64,000 bases of DNA, taken from the NCBI GenBank assembly GCA_037176885.1, contig JAWWNJ010000095.1, forward strand, positions 372,001 to 436,000, written 5' to 3'. The first letter of the stretch is position 1; each line of letters begins with the position of its first letter. Positions 34,635 to 44,429 of this stretch are shown here, one piece after another. The DNA is from Favolaschia claudopus. Its lineage: Eukaryota > Basidiomycota > Agaricomycetes > Agaricales > Mycenaceae. The notes below the pieces were generated by a model that saw nothing but the letters and a program-made list of their open reading frames with translations, made no database searches and was not told where the DNA came from. The position numbers and the translations under genes are program-made.

Positions 34635-37600
34635 ATGGGCAGCCTCAGCGTTTGCGGAGTGTGAGTACATGGGACGGCTTTTCCTGTACGAAATAACCAT
34701 CCACCGTTTATATCCTGAGCTGCCGCCTTCGGCATGCTCGCATCCCGCAGCCGCAACGGCGGGGTGTATTCATGTCGAAGAATGGGTTTTGAAGGAATGC
34801 CGAGAAGGCGGGTACCAGGATTAGCGCATGGCGGGGTCGGAGAAAGACAGCGAGTCCTTCCTCTAGAAGGAAACGCTCAAAGGATGCAGGAGCGGACAGA
34901 CCAACGACTCCCTCGTCCGGATGTCTACTTTTCGCCCCGTTCTCGATAACGATATTGCAAGCGTCAAGATTCGCCTTCCAAAATAACCTGGTACGCGTCG
35001 CAGTCTCCCGTTTTGACCAGTCACGTCCATCTTCTACAAGGAAGCCGCTTGAAGATAGACGCGGGGAGGTCATGGCGTACGCCACAGGAGGAGAGAAAGT
35101 AGATGTGCTTCCCCCTCCTGATCGCGCTGTGCGGGAGCAAGAGCACCTTCCAATTGCTCTTGTCGTGCTTCTCGTACTTGACTGTGCGAATGTCTCCGCA
35201 CGCCTCGGCGCTGTCGACGCAGCACCGGGGTTTGATACGGGTACAAGTCGCTGCGTCAATATTCGAGAGGTCGATGGCGCCGGACTCCGACTCGTAGCGG
35301 TATCGAATCGACTAGGCACAACGTGAGACTGGAATTGAGCTGAGTTAGGCGGGCACCAATCGTCGTCCCGTCACGAAGAGGAAGACGGGGACGGCGGTAT
35401 AAGGTGAGACGCTGATACACGTTTGTATCGGCCGAGCCGGCGACGCGAGAGCCAGGATGACTGATTCCCAGTGGTGTATGGTTTCATCCTGTGCGCAGAG
35501 TGAGACTCGTTTCGTTCTCTGTAAAGGACGAGTGTAATCCGCCTACCCAGCATACACTCGGCTCTCCGCACGCATCGGTCCACCAATTCGAACGCAAGTT
35601 ACGTCTTGAGGAGTGGTATAGCATGGGCGCGGGAACGAGAGAGAACGCAGATGCGTGTAATACCCGGCCGCGATCGCAGCGTCGGCAGGCGCAAGAGGCA
35701 TGACGCGTACCACCTGGAGCTATATTCAGAACGAGAAAATGCATATCGAGAGCTTGGCGGACGGACCTTGACACTTCCGCCGTGCCCTTGCTTTCGACGT
35801 CGTGATTTTACGATAGATGCGCTTCTGGTCACAGAGGCGCGCGAGAACGCCAGCGAGAGCATGCCCAACGGACACATTGGATTCTGGATGCATCAACGAA
35901 CGTTAGCCTCGAGAGCATATGCATGATGTCTCATCGACAACTGTGAATTGAGGACGTCCGCAAGAGATGCCTAGCGCCGTACTCTAGACGTCCTCGCCGC
36001 TGTCAGATTTTATGCGCCGCTAGTCACACGATGCAGGACGTAGAGTTAGTACACACGCCATAATTTCGGCTTGACGAGGGCTGCCGGTATCAGATACGCT
36101 GGGATTGTGAAGAGAGGGGAGGGGGTGGAGGCCTGTCAAGCGACAGACATCTGGGTATCATGAGTACGAGCTGGGTACGTCGTCTCGTGGGCCAGCATGA
36201 GCTGAAAGACCAGCGGGATGACTCGATGAATGGCATCGTTTTGCTAGCCGACATAGTGTGCTAACGCCCCGACGGCGGTGAGAGCACAACTCGTCAACGA
36301 AGGGCGGCGCGAGCAAGGACGACGGAAACACTGAGGTACAAATTTGAGAGTAAGATTTGCGCTGCTTCACATCAAGGACGAAATCGAGCTCACCTTCGAA
36401 TGGTTAGTTATGAGTTCAGCTGCACACGAGGAGCATTCGAGGGATACGCGCTGGCAGCAAGGAGAAGCTACAGCGATCTGTACCGCCGAGGCGGCGCTTT
36501 GGGCAAGCGGGACGTCAAAGCCAAGATCGTCGAATTGCGTGCGGTGAGGACACCAAATGATCGGGATCGCAGTTCTAGAGAAACGGAGGAGATTCTGTCA
36601 TAGACTCGCGACCTAAGAAACGTCAGCATAGAAATTTTAGAAAAAGACCTAGAGACAGACGCACATGGAGGCCTGCTTCTACGACTTGAAGCGCGGTGAG
36701 GCGTTGACGCAGAGAAAGAATCTTCGACATAACGAGGCATTTGCGCTAGCCACCCAAGAAGAGAGGGCGGTGGCGAAGAGCAAGATTTTCACTGCTTGAT
36801 CTTGACAATAACAGAAAGGGTCAGTCAGAATGGGAAAGAAAGTACGACGGTCAAGACATGCACCATAATTATGGACTCCGATAGCCATTCTCCGGTGGTC
36901 GAAGGATACGGCGTCAATCGGTGCGTATGAAGAGTACACACGAGGTAGCGGCGGCATCGGGCATTTAGTCGATAAGCCGAGCGTTATTGAACGCCTATCG
37001 AGCAGGGAATCCGTGTGATCTACACTTTTGCCACTGTGCTGAGAGATACGTGCTCTCCCTCAAGTTATGAGCCGATTCGAACAGGCGTGCACGCTAGGTA
37101 GCATATGTGCCGGGGCTGGCGCTAATAATATTAACATAGTTAAGCCAGATATCGTGGTACGCCTCGCCGGAGTCGACGAGTCCGTGAGTTTGTAGATGAA
37201 GGAATTGACGAACGGTTTGTTTGGCAGCACCAGCATCACTGAGCAAACAACCGCTCGCGGCCTAAAAAGGAAGTTTTTTATACTTAGGGCTGGTCCAGGC
37301 TGCGGCTGGTCTCCCTTTCCGGAATTGCCGAGGCTCAAACTTTGCAAACCGTCAAGAGCAAAGCGACAGCCTCCGCCTCTATCGTGGCATCCGGATATTT
37401 TGAAACGAACCCGCAACGGCTGTATCACCTGAACTTGACTTGAACAGCGCTACAAATTTCCGGAGAGACAATTACAGAAACACTGGCCGTCTGTAGGACG
37501 GCAATTTTCTGCTTGGCTCAGCGAAATTTAAGCGGGAATTATAGGACCCAGTCAATTTCACCCTCACAAACGATTGACGAAGGGTACGAATCGAGATTTG

Positions 37601-37800
37601 TTAGAGCATGAATGCAATTGAAAGACTACGGACTATGAGGCACACGAAAAGGGATAGTATCGTGAAAGAAGAGAAGAACGCCATGAGCAAAGCCCTCAAT
37701 TCACTAGCTTCCCTCCTCACGGCCCTTGCGAGCACGCAAAGAGAACAAAACCAAGCGTGAGTCAAGTCTGACACAGTGAGGCAAGTTGGATGCCATGGTT
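34635..37800 (-). repeat. Cassette A non-coding repeat (minus orientation)
   Basis: Inverse counterpart of 44430-47305, and related to 50775-53106 and 60062-62700. Shared landmarks include the hairpin at 37214-37252, the GTCGGCTAGCAAAACGAT-type block (near 36240), the GCATCAAGCTAA.GC.. block and ACACCGCC..CCCGTC. No continuous frame is kept between copies, so any original gene is dead. The repeat precedes the SDR in the direction of the minus strand. Confidence 0.7.
37635..37760 (+). other. Short conserved ORF in cassette A (41 codons)
   Basis: Encodes HTKRDSIVKEE...ALNSLASLLTALASTQRE. The opposite-strand counterpart in cassette B (44591-44470) reads YTKSDRIVRE...TLDSLASLLAALSSTQRE. The amino acids are better kept than the surrounding bases, which suggests a former exon. 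I do not recognise the family. Confidence 0.4.
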
Positions 37801-37952
37801 GAGCAACATGCAGTCACGGGCTTCTCCTAGTGATTAGTGTATTAAGACTGCATATACATGCATTCGTCAAAAAAGGTAGAGCTGTTTGAAACTGAGCGAA
37901 ATCTCCGGATGAGAGGTGATTTGAAGCTCACCGCCGCGGCGAACGTCCCTTG

Positions 37953-39539
37953 CTAGTCGTTTTCGGAAGTTTCCACTTCATCGGGGTAGATAGTGTAATC
38001 AATGGACACATCGAGGCCGGTCGCGAGAAACTGAGTTACCCTGTCTTTCCGATTTCGGTCTACGGGATCCGCATCCGGTCCACGCCACAGGTGAAGATGT
38101 AGACGTCGAAACTTGGTGCTGTGATCCACCTGGTATTTAAGAAAACTCATCCACTCTCCCTCCATCATATCTCCCATCTCAACCGACAACTCCCTCAGCA
38201 AGGGGACAGGGAGCATGTTGTCAACATCAGGAGTGGTGAGAGTGCCAAAAAGTTCGATTACATCCCCGTCGAAGACGTCATACTGCTTCGCGTATCTGGG
38301 TGCCCAGACAACGACGCTGAGTTTCTCGAGGGAGGTGAAAGCACGAAGACTCCGTATGTTGGGGGCAGTGTGCTCGAAGCTCAATACGTTGAAACAAAAG
38401 TCGGAAATGAGGGGCGAATGATTTGCCAAACGATCGAAAGTGATGGCTTCGCCAACGCAAGGGTAGAGGTCAATGAGATGCAACTTGGTCAGCTGCGGCA
38501 TACGAAGGTCGTTGTTCAGGTATTCGAGGAGGGGATCGAGTTTAGTGCCACTCTTGATGATCGTGAGTTCCCGAAGAGACGACAGCAGAAGCGGCGCTCC
38601 AACGCTCAGTGCCCCGGTATCATCAGTAAGCTGGACCTGTATCCTGAGAAACTGCAAGCGAGAGCACCCCTGCATTAGACTATGCATCGTGTCTAACCCA
38701 AGCTGCCGAGTCCGTAGCGAGAGTACCGGATTACCTTCTAAACAAAGATCGGTGATATGATCCCATGCGAAGTCGGTACTCGGTATCAGGGATCGTGGAG
38801 TTGCGCTGGTTATCGCAATGCGTTGTATGTTCGTTCCAAGGAAGATTTTTGAGGCCAGGATTCGAGTACCGTCTTCCGGTGGAATCTCCTCTCTGAAATC
38901 GATGTGTACGTCGGTCAGGAGCGGGGAATTCACCGAGGCTAGAGCGAGAAACTCTTTCGATAGGATATTGGAGAGTCGGAGCGCAGTCAAGCGCGAGGCG
39001 AAGGGAATGAGGATATCAAGTGCAGCGGGATATTGATTGGACACACGGGAATGAACAGAGATGGTCACGGGCAGTGGGTCCGACCTCACGAGCCACTCGA
39101 CAACGCCTGACTTGCCCTCTGGACTCCGGAAAGTTTCCACAGCGATGTGCAGAGAAGCCCAGAGCCTACGCTGCGCAAACGAGATTGCCCGCCAGCTGCT
39201 ACAAATGTGTCCCAGAAGCAGCGGAGCTTCCCTGGCGCTCATCGCCGCGTTGCCACCTGTCGGAAGACAGGCAAGAAAGATTTCTCCAAGAATATCCTGC
39301 GGAAGGCGGCGAGCTTGCGAGATCAAAGCCTTATGAGAGGCCAAGTAGTTCTGTACTCTATCACGTCGGGCTGTAAGATCTTGAATCAGGGAATTGAGAC
39401 GCGCTAGCTCTGCTTCGCAGTCGGGGAGGATATTCCCGCGAATTTGGTTAATTTCGGCGTCGGTTGGGATGTAGTTGGTGCTGAGATACCGTTGGAAAGG
39501 GGATTCAAGAGAAATGTTATTGAAACGATTACGGTCCAT
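37953..39539 (-). CDS. F-box protein, intact (LESPFQRY type)
   Basis: 528 residues from MDRNRF. It has ISLESPFQRYLSTNYIPTD and a helix containing DCEAELARLNSLI in place of PHEAELARLD. The F-box core is ARRLPQDILGEIF, CLPTGGNAAM, LLLGHICSSWRAISFAQRRLW, where HIC and SSW replace the usual RIC and SRW. It ends in an acidic tail (PDEVETSEND) without the usual PW.GI. The paralogue at 57962 shares this subtype but is frameshifted. Likely an SCF substrate receptor. Confidence 0.9.
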   Translation of the reverse strand: MDRNRFNNISLESPFQRYLSTNYIPTDAEINQIRGNILPDCEAELARLNSLIQDLTARRDRVQNYLASHKALISQARRLPQDILGEIFLACLPTGGNAAMSAREAPLLLGHICSSWRAISFAQRRLWASLHIAVETFRSPEGKSGVVEWLVRSDPLPVTISVHSRVSNQYPAALDILIPFASRLTALRLSNILSKEFLALASVNSPLLTDVHIDFREEIPPEDGTRILASKIFLGTNIQRIAITSATPRSLIPSTDFAWDHITDLCLEGNPVLSLRTRQLGLDTMHSLMQGCSRLQFLRIQVQLTDDTGALSVGAPLLLSSLRELTIIKSGTKLDPLLEYLNNDLRMPQLTKLHLIDLYPCVGEAITFDRLANHSPLISDFCFNVLSFEHTAPNIRSLRAFTSLEKLSVVVWAPRYAKQYDVFDGDVIELFGTLTTPDVDNMLPVPLLRELSVEMGDMMEGEWMSFLKYQVDHSTKFRRLHLHLWRGPDADPVDRNRKDRVTQFLATGLDVSIDYTIYPDEVETSEND

Positions 39540-40041
39540 GGCGCCTGGGACCGCTATGGATGTTGTGTTCAGAGAGAGAAAGTGGAGTTGGTCACCGCCC
39601 GACTAAACCCGACTGTCGGAATAATCGGTGATACCATCAGCTGGGGCGGGAATTGATGATATACAAGAGCAAGCAACCGCGACACGCTTCGCGCTCGTTC
39701 TTTTTCGACGCGTTTTCGCGCGTGATTCGTGAAGGATCGGGTAGCCCGATGAAACTGCACAATTTTTGCTTATCACGCGCCCCTCTCTTCTTACTACCGC
39801 TTTGCAGCTGGCTCTTACTCAGGATCAGTCGCCTCTTCAAGTGAGTCAATATATACAGATTTCGTTGCTCGATTCTAACATCAAATGTACAGGTACTATC
39901 AAGAATAGCAATCTTTCGAAAACCTCGTTTAGAGTCCAAGATATGTCAATCATTTTCCTCTTCCGAGCCACCTTCCTCGCTCATAATATTCGACACAGTG
40001 CATTTTACCTTGCCCGAATTGTTGACAGAGCCCGCTACTGC
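39540..40041. other. Spacer between two tandem F-box genes
   Basis: 39540-39640 resembles the promoter at 57823-57961 (CGGGTTTAGTCGGGCGGTG..). 39800-40040 is the inverted counterpart of 50293-50510, the 3' flank of the cassette B F-box gene. No gene is seen. Confidence 0.5.
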
Positions 40042-41631
40042 TCACCGTCGATACCTCCCCAAGGCGTCCCTTGCCACGACTTCTGGTAGTCCCCCGTAAT
40101 CGACCAACACGTCAAGCCCAGCATTCAGAAACTCTGTAAAGTCGTGGTTTGGAATGTCATCCGGGGATTCAACCCAGAGATGAAGGCGAAATCGGCGTAG
40201 AGTAGTGCTGTGGTTTATATGTTTTCGAAGGAATCCCCTCCATGTTTCCTCGAGGATGGATCGTGTTTCCAGAGTCAAATCTGCCAGCGCAGGAACAGGA
40301 TTCGACGGTGAGTCCGGGGCAAGAATGGTGAAGAGTGCTTCATCATTGTCTGTGTCGAATCTGTAGTCATCGGGCGTCCATAGGACTATGTCGAGCTTAG
40401 AAATATGATCCAGATACTTGAGGCCGCGTAAGACATTGACTGTGCTCATGCCGCTTGTGAGTCTCAAAACGATTTCGGTTATTAATGGGGAACGGTCTGC
40501 AAGCCGCTCAAATACTGAGAGCTCCACCGGATCCGAGTATGAGTAACCGTCGTTGGAGTTGTCAAGATGTAACTTGGTCAGCTGCGGCATGACGAGGTTG
40601 TCAATGAAATTCTCGAATGCGTGTGCTGTCGTGGAACCGTTGTCGATGCGAAGCATCTCGAGAGAGGATACCATAAGCGGTTCAGGCTTTGGTTTGGCTC
40701 GGCTGACCTCGACGGAAACAGGGAGCCTGAGTGATCTCAAGCGTGGGCAGCCTTTGAAAAGTCTGGTAGCTGCAGCCATGCGAAAAAATCCCTCCACCTC
40801 ATACGGCGATGGGTCTATCCGTTTGAGGCTAAGATCAGTGACATGACTCCAGATAAATGGCGTCGTTGGCACAAAGCACAGCGGATTCTTTATAGCCAGG
40901 GAAATACGGCGTTGGCTTGGACCCAGTAGCAACTTGGATGCGAGGAAGGGCCTTTCGTTGTCTTCGTCAAAATACTCTCGGAAATCAATTTCTACATCTG
41001 ACAATGCTGGGGCGTTCTCCGCTGCTAAGCGAAAACATGCGGCGTCTGGCAGCTTGTGGAGATGCAGCTTAAACCAGTGCGAGGAGAGCCGGGTCAGAAT
41101 ATCGACGACAGCTGTATCATTTTTGAAAGGGCCGTCGTCACCGTGAACAGAGATTGAAAGAGGGAGTGGCGATGCTCTCTTCAGCCACTCATCGACGGCA
41201 GCCACCCGCTTCTCATGCGAATCGATGAAACGCAGATAAATGTGCAAGGACGACCAAAGTCTCGGAAGAGCGAACGCGATGGACCGCCATCGACTACAAA
41301 TGCGTCCCAGGAGCAGTGGAGGCTCAGTGGGACTCATCACAGCGTCATGAGCAGTCGGAAGACACGCGAGGAAAATTTCTTCGAGAATGTCCTGCGGAAG
41401 TCGGCGGGGGTGGGATATGAGGGCTTTGTGCGAGTCTACATAGAATTTGACTTGGTCTCGTCGAGCGCGGAGGTGTTTGATGAACGCATTGAGCTTGGCC
41501 AGCTCTGCCTCGTAGGGAAGGATATGAGCACGAATCTGGCTGATCTCCGGGTCTGTAGGGATGTAGTTCGTGTTAAGAATACTTTGGAAGGGTGGGTGGG
41601 GCGAGGATTGTGCGTTTCCGCTGGGGTTCAT
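40042..41631 (-). CDS. F-box protein with an altered C-terminal tail
   Basis: 529 residues from MNPSGNAQSS (41631). Features: ILNTNYIPTD, PRRLPQDILEEIF, CLPTAHDAVM, LLLGRICSRWRSIA and LRR-like repeats. The paralogue at 48685 ends YKKSWQGTPWGGI. Here one extra base in a G run (about 40094-40098) shifts the last 18 codons so that PWGGI is lost. The F-box and most of the substrate-binding region are unaffected, so it may still work. Confidence 0.85.
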   Translation of the reverse strand: MNPSGNAQSSPHPPFQSILNTNYIPTDPEISQIRAHILPYEAELAKLNAFIKHLRARRDQVKFYVDSHKALISHPRRLPQDILEEIFLACLPTAHDAVMSPTEPPLLLGRICSRWRSIAFALPRLWSSLHIYLRFIDSHEKRVAAVDEWLKRASPLPLSISVHGDDGPFKNDTAVVDILTRLSSHWFKLHLHKLPDAACFRLAAENAPALSDVEIDFREYFDEDNERPFLASKLLLGPSQRRISLAIKNPLCFVPTTPFIWSHVTDLSLKRIDPSPYEVEGFFRMAAATRLFKGCPRLRSLRLPVSVEVSRAKPKPEPLMVSSLEMLRIDNGSTTAHAFENFIDNLVMPQLTKLHLDNSNDGYSYSDPVELSVFERLADRSPLITEIVLRLTSGMSTVNVLRGLKYLDHISKLDIVLWTPDDYRFDTDNDEALFTILAPDSPSNPVPALADLTLETRSILEETWRGFLRKHINHSTTLRRFRLHLWVESPDDIPNHDFTEFLNAGLDVLVDYGGLPEVVARDALGRYRR

Positions 41632-41869
41632 AGCCTTTGTTGTCGTTGTGAGAAGGAAGAAAAAAATTACGTACCATTTCTGGCAATATGTAATCAAGTG
41701 CATGTTGGAAACTGTAGACAATACCAGGCGACAGGAAGACTGGAGCCGCAGCACTGAATTCTCTTTGGATATGTTCACCTCGCTTTCTCTACAGATACCC
41801 TACATACATTTAGACGCAGCATCAACAACTTTCGACTTTTACCTCACCAAATTACAATTACATTGCAAA

Positions 41870-43385
41870 TCACACCATCGTCTCTGAACCCCAACTCTTC
41901 TCCCTCTCCCTTCCTCCCTCCTCCATACTACTCATAGTGGTATTATGCTGGTCGAATCGAACGGGAAACCTCGGACTCCTTATCTCTATCACGTCCGGGC
42001 TGCTGATCTTGCTCAGGTGCATGGAAGGTTGAGCAACTAGGGTTGAGTTGCTTGTACCGCAGGTGGCGGAGGCGGAGGCGGAGGACGGGGAGTCGCCGGA
42101 GCTGACGCCGAGCCCGACGCGGACGATTATTAGGGTTGGGACGATCCCCTGAAAATGTACGCGGGGTTGAATTAGCAAGTCAGATAGAAGGAGTGGAGGG
42201 AAGCGAGACGCACGACTATTTGTCCGAGAGCGGCGAAGACGACCTGGATAGATAAATAAGTATTCAATGAAAAAAGACTCACGATGACAAAGCGGTAGAA
42301 ACGTACCTGATCCCTGGGGTCATTGTAATGGAAGAAGGCCATGTGGATGGATACGACGGCGGAGTATATCAAGCCAGATTCCAGGCTAACGTCCAACATC
42401 AGTTGACTATTCGAAAAAAAACGAGGCAGACAAAAACGCACATAATAATCATTGCATTCCTGCCCTTCCTCCGCGTCGCGGCACCCCCGGGACCACGAAG
42501 GCGTCGAGTTACCCACCAGAGACGGGCGGCTGCAAGGCAAGTTCCATCAGTTCGATATGATGCAGGTTTGCAATTGAGTACGAGTAAGATGGCTTGCTTA
42601 CCGACGAGGGTGGGGACGAAGAGGTTCACGGTGAGGGAGAGGATGAAGAATAGTTTGAGTTGGATCATGTAGCCGAGGACTGCCGAGTGGGGTTTATTGT
42701 TAGGTTAGTCGGATTTGAATAGAGCGCGGAATTGAATATAAACGTACTCATGGTTGCGATGAGGAGGATGACGGGCGCGATGATAATGTAAATCGTGTTC
42801 CAGATGACATAGCAGCGGTAAATTAGCAGTCCGTCCGCGATGATGCTGAGTTTATTTTATTCGAGTGAGCGCCCCAACGAAATGCGGAGAGAATCGTTCG
42901 AGACGCACTTATTCGTCACATAGACAACCACCTCCGCCGTTTGAAGACTCTCCACGTCGAGCCCGAGGGTGCCGTAGAGGCTTGCGCCGAGGAGGAGGAA
43001 TATGACGACGATGGTGGTGGAGAGGAGGAACATGATGATGGCGGTGACGAGGAGGGGGGTTTGCGGTTTGCCGTGGTAGAAGATGGAGAGGCAGCGGATG
43101 AAGAGGATTAGGTACATGCCTGTGTGGAAGGAATTTGAGATTTTGAGGAGGAAGTGCGCAGGGATTTGGGTGGAGGAACAGGGACGCACCGTAAAGGAAT
43201 GTGGAGACCTGGGAGGGTGGATGGAAGGTGAGTAAATCAATTTGGACGCGAAGATGGAGACGGCGCACCCATAAAGTCGATACTCCGACCCACAGGCCTG
43301 CCTATATTCCCGAATCAATACGTGTACCCAGCCAACAACTTCCGACTTTGCGTTGAAAGATGCCTTGAAGCACAGAACTTACCAT
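41870..43385 (-). CDS. Polytopic membrane protein of an agaricomycete-specific family
   Basis: Ten coding exons by signals and frame: 43385-43383 (ATG only), 43301-43269, 43208-43190, 43119-42909, 42845-42748, 42679-42602, 42529-42517, 42385-42307, 42243-42214, 42148-41870; 280 residues. Several hydrophobic spans are clear: STFLYGMYLILFIRCLSIF, LLVTAIIMFLLSTTIVVIFLLL, NTIYIIIAPVILLIATM, FFILSLTVNLFVPTLV and IVPTLIIVRVGLGV. NNIIADGLLIYRCYVIW is typical of a large uncharacterised fungal family, often given as about seven spans. The C-terminal 75 residues are hydrophilic and probably cytosolic. Function unknown. Confidence 0.8.
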
Positions 43386-43699
43386 GTGGAAAAAGTCGCA
43401 CAGCGGGGGGAGAAAGAGAAGAAGGGAAGAGGACTGTCGAACCGATGAGATCGTATACTTATGCCCGACGGTTATGCATCCGGAGGCGGGCACAGACCCG
43501 GGTACAGTGCATTAAAATCGGTCGTCACGGTGAGCGCAGCTTGATGAGATCGACGAAACGTCAAAAGCGGTGTGATTATCAGGGAGGCGATTTTGATTGA
43601 CGTCGCAGATCATTCTTGCGATGAGTTGCATGGGCGGAACGAATGGAATCCATGGATTGAGAGGGAGGGCGATGAATGAGTTTTAACTGTGAGCAAGCC
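43386..43699. other. Upstream region of the membrane protein gene
   Basis: Its promoter should lie here. No other feature, except the left target-site copy CAAGCC at 43694-43699. Confidence 0.4.
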
Positions 43700-44135
43700 C
43701 AGGACCTCGGATAATTGACCCAAATGCCTGGTCCGAATCCTGACAAATTTAGGAAAATTTTGACGATTTGCCTGGGTCAAATCCTGACAAAGTCGACCCA
43801 AAGTCCCAAAATGCCTGGGTCAGATCCTGACAAATTTCGGGTCGGCGAGGGGACATTTTCGCCAGCAGGCAACCGGCAGGTGTGTAATTTCGCTGTTTTT
43901 GCGTCAATTTCGATGCAACGAGCGCAAAAACGACGCAAAAAACCGCGTTCTGAGCGAAAAATGACTGTTTACAGCCAAAAAAATGGATTTTCGACTCAAT
44001 TCCCAGGATTTTGATGGCAAAATCCGGCGCAGGCCTGTGTCAATCCTGACAAAATCGTCTCGAGCCGAAAATTTTTGTCCTGACAAATTTGGGCCCATGC
44101 GGAACAGGCATTTTGGTCAGTTGTCAGAGGTCCTG
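43700..44135. mobile_element. MITE with about 36-bp inverted ends and a target duplication
   Basis: The left end CAGGACCTCGGATAATTGAC..AAATGCCTGGTCCG and the complement of the right end CAGGACCTCTGACAACTGAC..AAATGCCTGTTCCG match along about 36 bp. CAAGCC flanks both sides (43694-43699 and 44136-44141). The interior has no ORF but repeats TCCTGACAAATTT or a close variant at least five times. Non-autonomous. The transposase superfamily is not clear; if the duplication is read as CAAGCCCAG it would be 9 bp. Confidence 0.8.
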
Positions 44136-44429
44136 CAAGCCCAGAAGGCTAATATCTGACCAGTTTCGACTTGACAAGCCTCACGCAAGGATCTACAGGT
44201 CCTGACAGCGACAATTTCGCCGGACCAATCGGAGCAATCACTTCACGTGTAGCCCGCGCACGGACCGCCTCCTCACCATATAAAAGCCACCCTCGGGCAT
44301 CCAGATTTCCTCAGATACATACTCATCAGGATCTTTTTATAGAAACTGACCGAGTTCCGCATTTTTACAAATGCCGCATCCTTCAATTCCACTCGATGAC
44401 TTTCCGCGCTCGCTCGTATAACCGAGAAC
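44136..44429 (+). promoter_or_regulatory. TATA box and E-box with no assigned gene
   Basis: TTCACGTGTAG (CACGTG) at about 44242 and CATATAAAAGCC at about 44277 are spaced as in a promoter on the plus strand. No convincing downstream coding region follows; the next recognisable sequence is the cassette B repeat. Confidence 0.4.

Noticed and set aside
43735..44085. Repeated TCCTGACAAATTT considered as a CRISPR-like array
   Set aside because: Spacing is irregular, units are short, the host is a fungus, and the block lies inside a MITE.
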